Notes: a model not told the origin generated them from the sequence alone. A stretch of 64,000 nucleotides of DNA from Polyodon spathula (GCF_017654505.1 NC_054536.1:15401794-15465793), one strand, 5' to 3'. Numbered from the stretch's first letter, positions 37,430-49,859 are shown. Numbers and translations: made by a program.

Positions 37430-37560
37430 CAGAGATGCCAGATGATCAGTGTGGGATAGGTGTCCCTCGAGAGAAGGTCACGTGATGATCATTGCCCTGT
37501 TACGTCAGCGGCAGATGGCATGGGTACCAGCTCTGGCAATTGGCATCAGTGTCATTTCTC
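37430..37560 (+). promoter_or_regulatory. NEUROD6: Probable NEUROD6 proximal promoter
   Basis: E-boxes cluster just upstream of the inferred first exon: CAGATG at 37439-37444, CACGTG at 37479-37484, CAGATG at 37512-37517 and CAATTG at 37537-37542. A CRE-like TTACGTCAG lies at 37500. No clear TATA box is seen. CAGATG is the preferred site class of neurogenin and NeuroD proteins, so activation by proneural factors or autoregulation is plausible. The exact start site cannot be read from the sequence. Confidence 0.5.
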
Positions 37561-37691
37561 AAAGAGAGAAGAAGGATAGAGAAAGAGTCTGATCAGAAAA
37601 TCAGACTGTGGTTTTGAATACAAGAAAGGATTCTGGTACAGTAATTCAAAGGACCTGAAACATGAAAACTGCATGTTGACACACAATCAAG
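37561..37691 (+). other. NEUROD6: NEUROD6 5' non-coding exon (inferred)
   Basis: The stretch ends with a strong donor, CAAG|GTAAGAAA (exon ends 37691). A matching acceptor, TTTTTAG|GAG (38285-38286), lies 10 bases before the start codon. NeuroD-family genes typically have one intron in the 5' untranslated region and a single coding exon. The intron is 595 bp (37692-38286). The exon start is a guess. Confidence 0.6.
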
Positions 37692-38093
37692 GTAAGAAAA
37701 ATCAAATTCTGTTGTGCATTTTTAAATAACCTATTGTCATGTTGGATAATTATGTTTATATCATTATAGTGTCCTTTGATATGCATTTTGTGAATGAAGA
37801 ATAACTTTTTTGTTGTTTCATATGTAGTTGATGTTATTGCAAGGCACTGTTTTGTCACCTAGATGAATATACTATGTAATTTAATTTTTGCAGTGTGCAG
37901 GGATTGTGTTTAATGTCTAAGACCTGATTCAATTCCCTGTCTTTCTTTATTTGCTTATACACAATATTTGTACTTGAGCTTGCATTCTCTGCATTGCTCA
38001 TTTGCACTTGATTTATTTTAAAGCTGTGCAACAGAGACAAAGATACTGCTGTTTGTAGAATTACAGAATGTACGAGTGTCAGTAATACAATTG

Positions 38094-38144
<51 letters not shown>
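38094..38144. repeat. TAGA microsatellite in the NEUROD6 intron
   Basis: About 12 uninterrupted TAGA units. On the reverse strand it yields the LSIYLSIY frame, which is not a gene. Confidence 0.95.
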
Positions 38145-38295
38145 TCACATTATAAAACCAAAATGTTTAGGATTTAAATATATGCAAGCAGTCATGGAGT
38201 GCAGCATACAAAAAAGGTGTGCAGTTTGTTTTGATAAATTCTATTCAATGAATAACATGCTGACAGTATTCTATTGGGATTTTTAGGAGAGGAAA

Positions 38296-39309
38296 ATGTT
38301 GACCTTACCCTTTGAGGAGCCTGTTGTGATGCCTGATCCACAGTTTGGTGCAAACTTTCCCAGAGATTGTGTCGCCGAGAATAAAAGTAGAAAAATTGAC
38401 ACTTTCTTTAAACGAGATAAATCACCAATGCCAGAGTCAAAGCAAACCCAGGATGAAGATTCGGAAAAAGAGGAAGAGGAAAGAGAGGAAGACGAGGATG
38501 AAAACGGATTGCCGAGGAGAAGAGGCCCCAGAAAAAAGAAGTTAACCAAAGGGAGAGAAGACAGGGTTAAATTTAGGCGTCAGGAGGCCAACTCAAGGGA
38601 GAGAGGTAGAATGCATTGCCTCAACGATGCCCTGGACAGCCTTAGAAAGGTGGTACCCTGTTACTCGAAAACACAAAAACTCTCCAAAATAGAGACTTTG
38701 CGGCTGGCAAAGAATTATATATGGGCTCTGTCGGAAATCCTCAGTGCTGGAAAGAGACCCGATCTTCTTGCCTTTGTGCAGACCTTGTGTAAAGGATTGT
38801 CACAGCCAACCACTAATTTAGTGGCAGGGTGTCTGCAGCTCAATGCCAGACATTTCCCAACAGATCACAACGGGGAAGCATCTCACTCTGGCAGGTCTCC
38901 ATACCAGAACTTGTATCCACCTTATCACAGCCCTGAGCTTGGCACACCCACGGGGCATGGTAGTGGTACCATGGACAGCGCTAAGCCCTTCAGACCGTAC
39001 AATTACTGCAGTACGTACGAGCCTTTCTATGAAAGTACTTCCCCTGAATGTGTAAGCCCACAGTTTGAAGGTCCCCTAAGCCCCCCAATTAACTTTAATG
39101 GGATATTTTCCCTTAAGCACGAAGAAACAGCTGAATATGGTAAGAATTACCACTATGGCATGCATTACTGTGCAGTGCCAGCCAGGGGTTCTCTTAGGCA
39201 GAGTTCCATGTTTAGGGTCTCCTCAGACAGTCACTTCCCTTATGACTTACATCTGCGCAGCCAACCCTATGCCATGCAGGACGAAATAAATGCAGCTTTT
39301 CATAATTAA
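38296..39309 (+). CDS. NEUROD6: Neuronal differentiation factor 6 (bHLH)
   Basis: This is the only clear host gene. It encodes 337 residues, the length I recall for mammalian NEUROD6. It starts [13 protein letters not shown], the NEUROD6-specific N-terminus, and ends LNA/INAAFHN-like. An acidic run lies at 52-70, a basic nuclear-localisation-type run [10 protein letters not shown] at 73-82, the bHLH at about 94-148, and the NeuroD-family C-terminal domain from about 150 with the family string [19 protein letters not shown] at 165-183. The protein binds E-box DNA as a dimer with E proteins in the nucleus and promotes differentiation and survival of forebrain neurons (family knowledge). The start is fixed by the conserved N-terminus just after the splice acceptor. 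Two substitutions at normally invariant bHLH positions, Gly104 and Cys108, are unusual; catalytic-type contacts Glu102 and Arg105 remain. Confidence 0.97.
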   Translation: MLTLPFEEPVVMPDPQFGANFPRDCVAENKSRKIDTFFKRDKSPMPESKQTQDEDSEKEEEEREEDEDENGLPRRRGPRKKKLTKGREDRVKFRRQEANSRERGRMHCLNDALDSLRKVVPCYSKTQKLSKIETLRLAKNYIWALSEILSAGKRPDLLAFVQTLCKGLSQPTTNLVAGCLQLNARHFPTDHNGEASHSGRSPYQNLYPPYHSPELGTPTGHGSGTMDSAKPFRPYNYCSTYEPFYESTSPECVSPQFEGPLSPPINFNGIFSLKHEETAEYGKNYHYGMHYCAVPARGSLRQSSMFRVSSDSHFPYDLHLRSQPYAMQDEINAAFHN

Positions 39310-39665
39310 TGTGTTAAACTAAACGGTGGTCATCCCCGTTGGCAGCTAATTAGTGAAAATGGTGTCCATGCAGTATTCACGCTTGAAACATAAACTATAT
39401 AGTATATTCTTACCATATTTAAAAAAAAAAAAATCAATGCATTAGTTGCAATACTTTAATTTATTAATTGCATTATACTTCCATCCATATCAACCATAGA
39501 TCTATTAAAGTAACCCCTGTAATTAATGTAGCTAATCATTTTTATTCTGGTGTCTATATTGGTCAGTGTGGCTTTTGTTCAGCTATGTTTTCAAAACACA
39601 CTTCAGCATTATCAAGTCTATGCTTTTTGTTTAAAATAAATATGTAATATAATTCTTCAAGGTGT
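39310..39665 (+). other. NEUROD6: NEUROD6 3' untranslated region with poly(A) signal
   Basis: AATAAA at 39635-39640, followed by a GT-containing stretch (GGTGTATTGTTCG), marks a probable end near 39660. Later AATAAA words exist, so a longer transcript is possible. Confidence 0.55.
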
Positions 39666-39888
39666 ATTGTTCGCTTAAATCACTGATTACAGTTTTACCA
39701 GGAAATGTGAAAATGAAACGTTTTGGATTGTGTGTATAAGTAATGTTCATACTGTTGAAATTCTAGCTTGCTGATGAATATGAAATGTGTATTTAACCTA
39801 TGTATGTTATGTCAATAGTAAGAGGATACTGCCCTTTCCAAATTGAACCTAATGCACATAAAGGAACATTTTGTACAAATATAACAAT

Positions 39889-39934
39889 ATTACTACTACT
39901 ACTACTACTACTACTACTAATACTAATAATAATA

Positions 39935-39989
<55 letters not shown>

Positions 39990-39990
39990 G
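39889..39990. repeat. TAC then TAA microsatellite
   Basis: A TAC array (39889-39918) changes into TAA units that run to 39990, with two slips. It is an example of a repeat unit turning over in place. Confidence 0.95.
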
Positions 39991-40482
39991 ATAATATAAA
40001 GCAATTGATAGATATATAAAGCAGCAAGCAATAAAGGGAATTAACAACAAAAACTATGCAACATGGAATATGCTCCATTGATAAGCCTTTCCATATGCAT
40101 GTGATACAGGTACACAGATGTCACTGGGAGGAGTGACCTACTCTGTATTTTATCTGAAGGGCAAACCAATGGTTGATCTTATCTAGATTATGGGTATCTC
40201 AGGATTGATCTCTCTTTTCAGACTGAATGTAGTATTATTCACTACTCAATTAGCAGAAGGTATTGAGGATGTCTATGGTGGATTGAATCATATAAAGAGT
40301 TTGAGACCCATTAAGTTAAAACTGAATGTACTAGTACACGAACAGGGTGTTTTGTGACTTCCGTGTTGACAACGTGATAAAGGGACGACCACGTGCAATT
40401 ATTCCCATTGGTAATAGCAAACAACGCTGCTGGTATAGAAAACACCAGAAACTGTTTTAATTACACCCGTCTAAAATTGTCA

Positions 40483-40484
40483 TA

Positions 40485-40553
<69 letters not shown>
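40483..40553. repeat. TA microsatellite with AAT slips
   Basis: Three TA runs of about 20 bp are separated by AA slips. Confidence 0.95.
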
Positions 40554-41805
40554 AAGGTAATTATTAGTCAATTTGTCAGTGAGATAATATAAGTCTTTCA
40601 GACATAACATTTATTATTTAAAAAAACTAAAATCTCACTACAGTTAAATTCACAGAATATGCATTACATCACGAATTTTACTGTATGAGCTTGTATATCC
40701 TCCACGGTGTAAATTTTTACATATTCAGTAATATCAATTGGGCCTATAGGTTTGACAGAAGTGAACATTTTACCACACGAGATTTCTAATTTGTCAGAGA
40801 TTGGATATCGTGTCAAATGCAGTTTAAAAATAAGGTTGGAGTTTACATGTAAATATTGTGATTTGTTTACATGTTAATGGATTCGTAGCAGTTTGAGGTA
40901 TCGTTAAAATATATGCAACATTACTAGCGTTTTATTTATTTATTTGCCTTCCTACAAAACGTGTTGTAAAAATGTATTTCGTTTAAGTCCTGTGAGTAGT
41001 CTGTTTTTTAATCATGTTCATAATTGTATATTTAAACATTAGGAATTAAACCTGTAAAATATTGACGATGGGACGAAAGACTGTACTAAGTGTCTTATAA
41101 TTTTAATACAAATTCCTTGCCTTAATTTAAAAGGAAATACTTGGCACGTATGATATAAGTTATGCAGTGGCATGGATGTACTGACTTGTGACTTTGTCCT
41201 TTTTTTACATTTATCTTGTGACAAAAGTTTGGGAGAGGAAAGAACAAAACGCGCAATGCACTAAACTTTTACTCTGCACATTTGTATTCAACAGTTAAGT
41301 TGTTTTTGTATGCAAAATACATAATAAAATAAATATGCTTATCGTTTTGGATCGCAAGAGTTTCTTTAGTCTATTATATGGGCCATACCTACTTTTTTTT
41401 TTTTTTTTTTTTTTTAATGGGATAGTTATATAAACATCGAAGATCTATTTAAACAAGTAGAAAGACATTTCAGCCCAATGCTGTCAACATTATGTTAGTG
41501 TTATCTTATTTTACATATATAGAGTCCATGTAGAACGGTAAACCCCTCTTAGGGAGGCAACATTGTAATAATGTTTGTGCAGGGAATACCTGACTGTTAC
41601 CGTCATTGAAGTTGCAGTGTTTTTAGAAAGTATCTATAGATTTAGAAACGTGAATACAATCAACGAGTTTTTGTTCCGTTCTTTTATTTCTCACTAAAAC
41701 GATTTTTAAACGTGTAATATAAACGGATATAAAATTATATTCATGCTCTGTCACTAAAACACTATATAATTAATTTTTTAGGGTACCTCCATATTTGATA
41801 AATAT

Positions 41806-41813
41806 TATAGATA

Positions 41814-41854
<41 letters not shown>

Positions 41855-41907
41855 TATATATATATTATATAGATATATATATATATCTATATATATTATA
41901 TATTATA
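41806..41907. repeat. Interrupted TA microsatellite
   Basis: TA runs are mixed with TTA and TCTA interruptions. Confidence 0.9.
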
Positions 41908-42143
41908 ATTAGTGAACTCTGAGAAGAGTTCTGGGTGTCAAGAAAAGATTTAATTCACTGTATTATTTTGGACAAGGAATGTTGTTTACAAAAAAGGTCG
42001 ATTGGATCACCTATTACATTATTTTGGATATTTTAAAAAAATTTAATTGTATTGATCCATTTGACTAGGTAAATATGTAATTTCTAAATAAAGAAATATT
42101 ATTTAGAGATTAGCCTACGGCTATTAGTTAGAAAGACACATTA

Positions 42144-42144
<1 letters not shown>

Positions 42145-42208
<64 letters not shown>
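42145..42208. repeat. ATT microsatellite
   Basis: About 21 ATT units. Confidence 0.95.
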
Positions 42209-42209
<1 letters not shown>

Positions 42210-42580
42210 AAAAAAAGAATATAACAGCAACAACAAAGGCAATTAAAGTCAATAAATCACAAAGCCTGTTGTTAATACATTAATTGTTTTTGTCAAAAAA
42301 CAAAAACAAAAAAAACATTATTCTTCATTCAGCATTGAACTTTTAGTTTATAAACTAGCAATACAATATGGAAAAGTATAGAGAGCTATGTTCTATTTGC
42401 TCCACATAGAAGAGATATTATTGCTGTATTGTGAAAAACAGTAGCCGGTGATAATGTTACACCCAGTAAAGTTTAACTGGTGCAGTCTGCAGGGTCATCT
42501 CAGTGGCGCTGCCACTGACTGAGTCGCTCAGTTTGAAACTGCAAGAGAATAACTGCTTTGCGGTTTGGTAATTCCCCTGA

Positions 42581-42614
<34 letters not shown>

Positions 42615-42863
42615 CAGCAAACACGTTAATTTATTTATTTTGCAGCGCTTTATTGATTGATTGATTGATGTATTTGTTTATTTATTATCACGAACACCTA
42701 CAATATTGACAAGGGTGTTGTTTGATTCGATATTGTCATAATCAGTACATTAAACCGCGATGTGTAATGTTAGTTGTCGAGATCCAAATAATACCGGGCT
42801 TCTTTAATTAGAGGTCTAAAAAAGCAACCCTATGAGGTAGAGCTTTGTGAATAAGGCTTTTGA

Positions 42864-42970
<107 letters not shown>

Positions 42971-43079
42971 TATTTATTTATTATACCATACCATACCACA
43001 AAGGTCTGTTATTAACCAAAATAAATAATATAGGATATTAGCACTCATTATAGAGTTTCTTTCTTTTTTTTTTTTTTTT

Positions 43080-43500
43080 TAATTTAGCATGCCCAGTTAT
43101 TTTACCCCGCATTTTTCTCCCCAAGTTGGAATGCTTCATTCTTTTTCTCCTCACCGCAGTAATTCCCCACACAGCTCAAGAGATCCGAGAGAGGTTTAGT
43201 GGGTGTCCTCCGATCCCACAACCAAGCCAGCTTCCTCTTTTACACCCAGGAGCTCGAGAGCGGATGTCTGTGAGCTACTGGCTTCTGGAGGACAAAGGGC
43301 AGTCCTGCAGGTGTCCAGTCCTCACTGGGCACCTGGCCAGCAGAGTTTGCTGTAGCGCAATGAGGATAATCAGTCCCTGCTGGTTTTGCCTCCCTAACCC
43401 ATGGGAGCACCAGATCTAATGCAACGCTTCCTTCGTTGTCCCCTGTGGAGTTCATCGAGTTGCATGGCCAGGACGCAGATCTGCATTGTATGGTTCAAGG
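43080..43500 (+). mobile_element. SINE-like dispersed repeat, longest copy
   Basis: The copy starts near TGCCCAGTTATTTTACCCC, after a poly-T run. It has the CACCGCAGTAATTCCCC, CCTCCGATCCCACAAC and CTCCCTAACCCATGGGAGC blocks of a repeat family I recall as common in non-teleost fish. Two shorter copies lie at 27590-27800 and 33540-33660. The frames read across it on both strands are incidental. Confidence 0.55.
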
Positions 43501-46274
43501 ATCTTTGCAAAGTTTCTTTTAAACCTTCTGGTGCAAGAAATGAAATTTGGAAATGTGCTACAGTGAAGTTGCCATTTTAGGCTATACATTAGGCTTTTAA
43601 AAAGTATCAAAATCAAACTCTTTGCTGTAGAAATTATGTTGTGAAAACTGTACAGAAGTTTCTAAAACATCTCTAAAAACTTAAAAATGCCGTGCCTGCA
43701 AACAATTTTCTTTACAATAGAACGTCTTACCAACTAATATAAATTATGTGAACAGCAATACAGTAATAAAATATTGTAGAATTTAATTTAACATGTATAC
43801 CTGCTACTCTTGATTAGGCTTTCATATCTACTGAAATATATTGTTTGTTGTCTACTGCTTGATTTCCCATGTGTCCATGATACTTCTCTAAAACTACTCC
43901 TTTTTAATTGGAACCTTCCAATAGCAAACAAAGGTTAGTTGCGGCTGTGGCCTTACAGATCAGCAGGCCTTACTGATACAAGAGGAGCAGGTTCCAGGTC
44001 TCATTTCCGGAACAGGACTAAATGAAGACTGTTCAGATTGAATTGCAAGAATACAAGAAAGGAGTCTAATTAATCAAATAACAAAGAAAGTGGGCAGAGA
44101 GGCGATATCATTGTTCAGGTTAGATGGGGCGACTGAACAACAGAGAAACTTCAGTTATTTAACTCTAAAAAGATCAGTGAGACATTTTTTTTTTTTGGTG
44201 TGATTTGTGAAAAACAAAACAAAAGTTATAGAAGGGTTTTTATTTGTGTTTGAGGGGTGGTTATGATTGAACCATTAACAATGTTTATTCATTTGGGAAT
44301 ATTAAAATACATTCCATGACAAATGTTTTGATTCAAAGTCTTCCTCAGTTATGTCTTCAATATTTTTTTCAGCACTTTTTTTTTTTTTAAGAAGGATTGC
44401 TCTACAGGCATAAAAGGTGTCATTAATTATCTTTAATAAAATGTGTGAAATGGCAGATGGTACTTCTATGATTTGTGAGTAGGTGATTAAAAAAACAGGT
44501 GACACCCACAGTTGTGTGTGGGTTAAAATGAAACAAATTACAGGTTCAATATCTGTAATTTTCTAAATCAGGCAGGGTTGTTGTTTCACATTTGGTTGAT
44601 AAAGTTGGCACATACAATCCTTCCCTATTTTATTTCAACAGCCATCGAAACCAGTCGCCTAGGGTAATGGGCACCTGAACACCAATGAGATGTCTCTCAA
44701 AATGAATTGCCTGTTAATAATAATGTAATGGTAATTAAATGTGAAAAATGTTATGCTCTTACAATGGTGATTTATTTGCAGCACCAGCATTACATTGCTA
44801 GTGCACGTACTGGAGCAAACTCCATTTCCCATCAGCATCCCAAATTCTCACCTAGCCCTGGGTCGCAGATGGTCGGGGACATAAAATGCTCCCCATTAAA
44901 TTGTTAATAACCATTTCTCAGGCAGAGTAGTGGAAGCTTGGGGATTTCTCATTTTAATTAGAAGGTTTAAGCAGCTAAGCCTGTTTGAAATTCCCTCCTC
45001 TGAGAAATGGGTGCAGGTGATCCCATGCAAAAGAATGACACCATATCAAGGGCTAACCACTAATTTCCATATTAGATTGGTGTCAGCTTGGCATGAATCC
45101 CACTCCTGAAAGAACCTCTCTATTTGTGGTCTTGGCATCATGTTTCATCTTTGCATGGAATATGTCTGTGAGCAAGATGCCGCTGCGTTATTACTTCAAC
45201 TACTGCTACTGTTACAGAACCCTCTTTATTATTCTGAACTGGTAATGAAAAATCTGACAACATATTGTAGCAGAGAAATATTAAATATAAACATATAATA
45301 ATAAAAATATGTACTAGATATGTATAGCATTCTATGAGAAAAAAAAGAAATGAACTGTATACAATAGGAAACTAGTATTTAATTGGATGGTGTTATAGAT
45401 ATTTTGAGTGGCTGCATTGGCCTTTGTAGTTGCATAGCCGCAGGTCAGTCTAATTTCAGTCTGCCAAAGTGAAGCTGGGACCTCAGATGTTGTGGGGGAG
45501 TGAGACCATAGACGTTATGGCAGCAAAGAAGGTTACAAGTATGTCAGTAACATAAACCGCCCACCATGGTTGTAAATTCAAAATCAGTACAATGAAATAT
45601 TTAAGACCATGACATATTAACGTATTGAAATAATAGTATTGAATAAGAACTAGCAAATACATGTTTAATCACAAATTGGTTTGTGATTCTCCAGATATAT
45701 GTAAAAATGGAAGTGAGAGTTTCTGTGAAATTGACCTATTGGTGCTAATATGTAGTTCCCTGTGAAAATCCCCATTTCTGAAAGAATTGTATAAATATAC
45801 CTGTTTTTATCACTTAGACACCAGCTGCATCAAAGGTTGTTATTTTTAAATTTATTTTATTTAGTTTGATAATTCACTGATGATGAAAATAGAATGTCTT
45901 TAAAAGGTGCACATAAAACACAAAATATTCTGCAATTTAACATTTACTGTTTTTCAGGTAAGAAAAAATATTTAGAAACATTTATTGTATAACAACTACA
46001 GAAAATTATACATTTTGAATCTGAACAAACACTAGCCCCCTCCATCCCCCATTCAACTCAGCCCAATTAACTTACCTTAGCCATCTATTCTTTGTCATTG
46101 GTGTTAACATGGTGTGATGGAGGGGGGGGGTGGGGGATTTCTCTGGGTCTGCATTTTTTTTATCCCTGGGACTGCACTTTCAAATTTAAAATTATAAACG
46201 TATGCTGTATCATTTTTACCCAAACTGACTTCGGTCTAAGCATTTCAGACCGTAAGATCAGTAGCACATTGTAT
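43501..46274. other. Non-genic stretch
   Basis: No gene is supported. It includes one candidate conserved segment (separate entry). Confidence 0.5.
44920..45180. promoter_or_regulatory. Candidate conserved non-coding segment
   Basis: A stretch free of simple repeats has a TTTTAATTAG homeodomain-type site (about 44953), a GCAGGTG E-box (45013) and a dense run of unique sequence. It lies 5.6 kb downstream of NEUROD6. The call rests on composition only and is weak. Confidence 0.2.
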
Positions 46275-46365
46275 TAACATGAACATGAAAGGAAGGGGGG
46301 AGAAATCAACAAAAAAACAGAAGGGAGACCGCATCAAAACAAGAACAACAACTCAGGTAAGACAA

Positions 46366-47006
46366 CCATTAAATGTATTTATCTAAATGCTAGAAGTATC
46401 AGAAACAAAATTCTAGAACTTGAAGCTACTGCACTAACAGGTAACTATGATGTGATAGGTGTTACAGAAACGTGGTTATCTGAGAGTGATGGGGACGAAT
46501 ATAATATTTGTGGGTATACACTGTATAGGAAAGACAGGCAGGACAGAAGAGGAGGAGGGGTAGCGCTATACATAAGAAACAGTCTTGAAGCCCAGGTGTT
46601 AAACCTGGACAAAGAAAATAAAACCGAATCAATATGGGTCAGAATAACAGACAAAAATTCAAAAGGCATAATAATAGGAGCATGCTATAGACCGCCAGAT
46701 TCAGACGGTGAGCACAATAATCTGTTATACAATGACATTAGAAATGTGTGTAGCAAAGGAGAAGCCATACTAATGGGGGATTTCAACTTCCCCCAAATAA
46801 AATGGGAAAACCCGGTGGGTAGCGCGAAGGATGAAATAGAAATGGTGGAAATGACAAATGACTGCTTCCTAACACAATTTGTGAAGGCACCCACTAGAGG
46901 GGAGGCATGCCTTGATTTAGTCTTTTCAAATAACGAAGATAGAATAACTAAAACAGAGGTCAGAGAACCACTGGCAAACTCAGACCATAACATGGTCTCA
47001 TTTTAG
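46366..47006 (+). pseudogene. CR1 endonuclease domain, broken
   Basis: Motifs appear in order: LNARSIRNK (about 46380), VIGVTETWL (E of the active site), RRGGGVALYIR, GACYRPP, AILMGDFNFPQI (catalytic Asp and Asn), CLDLVFSN and SDHNMVSF (final Asp-His). The domain reads without a frameshift from about 46366 to the stop at 47004-47006, where the deletion joint follows. The active-site residues visible here are intact, although the protein can no longer continue into the reverse transcriptase. Confidence 0.88.
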
Positions 47007-47152
47007 AAAAGCAAACTATGAAGGTATGAAACAGAGACTAACAGAAAGAGTACACGGAACTGCAAAACGCAAGTCAAAAAGGAAGTTAGAAAGGCCAAGA
47101 GAGAAATAGAAATGAACATTGCTAAGGGAGCTAAAAATGAACCAATTCCAAA

Positions 47153-48861
47153 ATGTTTTTCCAATATTACAACAGCAAGAGAACATTCAAAGAGGAGATT
47201 AAATGTTTAAGAGATACAAATGGCAAAATCGTAGAGGAAGAAAAAAAAATAGCAAATATGTTAAATGATTACTTTTCACAAGTTTTTACAAAGGAAGATA
47301 CTGACAACATGCCCCACATGTCATCCAGTTCCTATCCAGTTTTAAATAACTTTAGCATAACTGAGGCAGAAGTGTTAAAGGGACTAGGAGCTCTTAAAAT
47401 AAACAAATCCCCTGGGCCGGATGAGATCCTCCCAGTAGTACTCAAAGAAATGAAAGAAGTAATTTACAAACCGCTAACCAAGATCATGCAGCAGTCTCTT
47501 GACACAGGGGTGGTACCGACAGACTGGAAAATTGCAAACGTAATACCGATCCACAAAAAGGGAAACAAAACTGAACCAGGTAACTACAGACCAGTAAGCC
47601 TGACTTCTATTATATGCAAACTTATGGAAACTATAATAAGATCCAAAATGGAAAATTACCTATATGGTAACAGGGTCCTGGGAGACAGTCAACATGGTTT
47701 TAGGAAAGGGAGATCGTGCCTAACTAACTTGCTTGATTTTTTTGAGGATGCAACATCGATAATGGATAATTGCAAAGCATATGACATGGTTTATTTAGAT
47801 TTCCAGAAAGCTTTTGACAAAGTCCTGCACAAAAGATTAATTCTCAAACTGAACGCAGTTGGGATTCAAGGAAACACATGTACATGGATTAGGGAGTGGT
47901 TAACATGTAGAAAACAGAAAGTACTGATTAGAGGAAAAACCTCAGAATGGAGTGTGGTAACCAGCGGTGTACCACAGGGATCAGTATTAGGTCCTCTGCT
48001 ATTCCTAATCTACATTAATGATTTAGATTCTGGTATAGTAAGCAAACTTGTTAAATTTGCAGACGACACAAAAGTAGGAGGAGTGGCAAACACTGTTGCA
48101 GCAGCAAAGGTCATTCAAAATGATCTAGACAAGATTCAGAACTGGGCAGACACATGGCAAATGACATTTAATAGAGAAAAGTGTAAGGTACTGCACGCAG
48201 GAAATAAAAATGTACATTATAAATATCATATGGGAGATATTGAAATTGGAGAAGGAATCTATGAAAAAGACCTAGGAGTTTTTGTTGACTCAGAAATGTC
48301 TTCATCTAGGCAATGTGGGGAAGCTATAAAAAAGGCTAACAAGATGCTCGGATACATTGTGAAAAGTGTTGAATTTAAATCAAGGGAAGTAATGTTAAAA
48401 CTGTACAATGCACTAGTAAGACCTCATCTTGAATATTGTGTTCATTCTGGTCACCTCGCTATAAAAAAGATATTGCTGCTCTAGAAAGAGTGCAAAGAAG
48501 AGCGACCAGAATTATTCCGGGCTTAAAAGGCATGTCATATGCAGACAGGCTAAAAGAATTGAATCTGTTCAGTCTTGAACAAAGAAGACTACGTGGCGAC
48601 CTAATTCAAGCATTCAAAATTCTAAAAGGTATTGACAGTGTCGACCCAAGGGACTTTTTCAGCCTGAAAAAAGAAACAAGGACCAGGGGTCACAAATGGA
48701 GTTTAGAAAAAGGGGCATTCAGAACAGAAAATAGGAGACACTTTTTTACACAGAGAATTGTGAGGGTCTGGAATCAACTCCCCAGTAATGTTGTTGAAGC
48801 TGACACCCTGGGATCCTTCAAGAAGCTGCTTGATGAGATTTTGGGATCAATAAGCTACTAA
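47153..48861 (+). pseudogene. CR1 reverse transcriptase, one frameshift
   Basis: The first part (47153-48484) has the RT motifs KSPGPDEILP, IPIHKKG, NYRPVSLTS, QHGFRKGRSC, YLDFQKAFDKV, GVPQGSVLGPLLF and the catalytic FADD (48056-48067). Near 48441 a short deletion changes LEYCVQFW to LEYCVHSGH. The C-terminus continues in another phase (48436-48861) to KKLLDEILGSISY. Apart from that shift the reverse transcriptase is open, so this copy is not old. Confidence 0.92.
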
Positions 48862-48946
48862 CAACCAAACGAGCAAGATGGGCCGAATGGCCTCCTCTCG
48901 TTTGTAAACTTTCTTATGTTCTTATGTTCTTATGATTTTTTTTTTA

Positions 48947-49058
48947 AAAAAAGGAATGGAGTTTGGTTTCACTGGAGCCGGATCATGAGGTTTGGCTGTA
49001 TAAAGTGGATCAGGCTCGGATGCCACTCATCCGTCATTGTCATCCAACAGTAGTGCTG
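48947..49058 (+). repeat. Unclassified dispersed repeat, copy 2
   Basis: The copy begins directly after the tail of the CR1 copy, following a T/A-rich join. It is the inverted partner of 23624-23735. Divergence begins after CAACAGTAGTGCTG, which marks one edge of the family. Confidence 0.8.
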
Positions 49059-49859
49059 AATGACCAATGAAAATCGACTACGTCGACATCATGCAGTTGC
49101 TGTATTTCAAACTGTTATTTCTTTATTATCTTTGGAAGTGCATACTAAAGAAAAAAAGAAATGAAGACACAACACTTTTTTTAAACAGCCCCAGAGCCAA
49201 AGACTGGAACCTTTACCCTCCGAGTCACCCATCGAGTCACTCACTGAGCAGACTGGAAAAAACAACAATTAACCTCTGCAGATTAAGCTGTTAAAATGTA
49301 TATGTTGTATTATGTTCAATTTATTGTGGTTACACTAAGTGTAGTTATCAGTTAAGTTATGTGCAACAATGCAAGTACTTCTCATGAGTGCATTTTAACA
49401 TTACTTTAGTTGCTGTAAGCGTAGGTAGTTTTTGTTATTGCCTGTTATTCATTAAAAATAATAATAACTGCTTTTATCCTGGACGATTGTAGATTTGGCA
49501 AATGTGTGATTCCTAAAGATTCTTTAGCAGTTGATTTGGTATAAATAAGTAACTTAGTGATTCTCTTAATTGTTTAAACTGTGTACTACAGATGTATCAA
49601 GGCATGCCTTGATGTTTTGTTTGTCTAATTTATCCACCCCCCCACCCCGAGGAATTTGACAAATCACACCCTGCGTGTTAACCTCCATTGCCTCTTTTGA
49701 GGTCCTCAATTGGCCTCTTTCCTTCTCAACCAGAGACAGTTGTTACTTCTCTCAGCCTCCTCGGATAAAGCCTTCAGTATACGTCACAATTCCTATCCAC
49801 TGAATCCAATATCTCTGAGAAGCCGAGTTATGGAATGTGTCATGAATGTCTGGCAACCC
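49059..49859. other. Non-genic stretch
   Basis: No gene or element is recognised. Confidence 0.5.

Larger units (their letters stand above)
46275..48943 (+). mobile_element. CR1-like LINE, long copy
   Basis: The copy has an AP-type endonuclease, a reverse transcriptase and the tail GATGGGCCGAATGGCC, ending in TTCTTATG octamers at about 48911-48934. There is no recognisable ORF1, so the copy is 5' truncated just before the endonuclease or starts there. A deletion joins the end of the endonuclease frame to a later point (near 47005-47060). Known mechanism: target-primed reverse transcription of its own RNA, priming in the tail repeat. Confidence 0.93.

Noticed and set aside
38283..38549. 88-aa reverse frame over the start of NEUROD6
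   Set aside because: It is a shadow of the acidic and basic codons of NEUROD6 on the other strand, with serine runs from GAA/GAG repeats.
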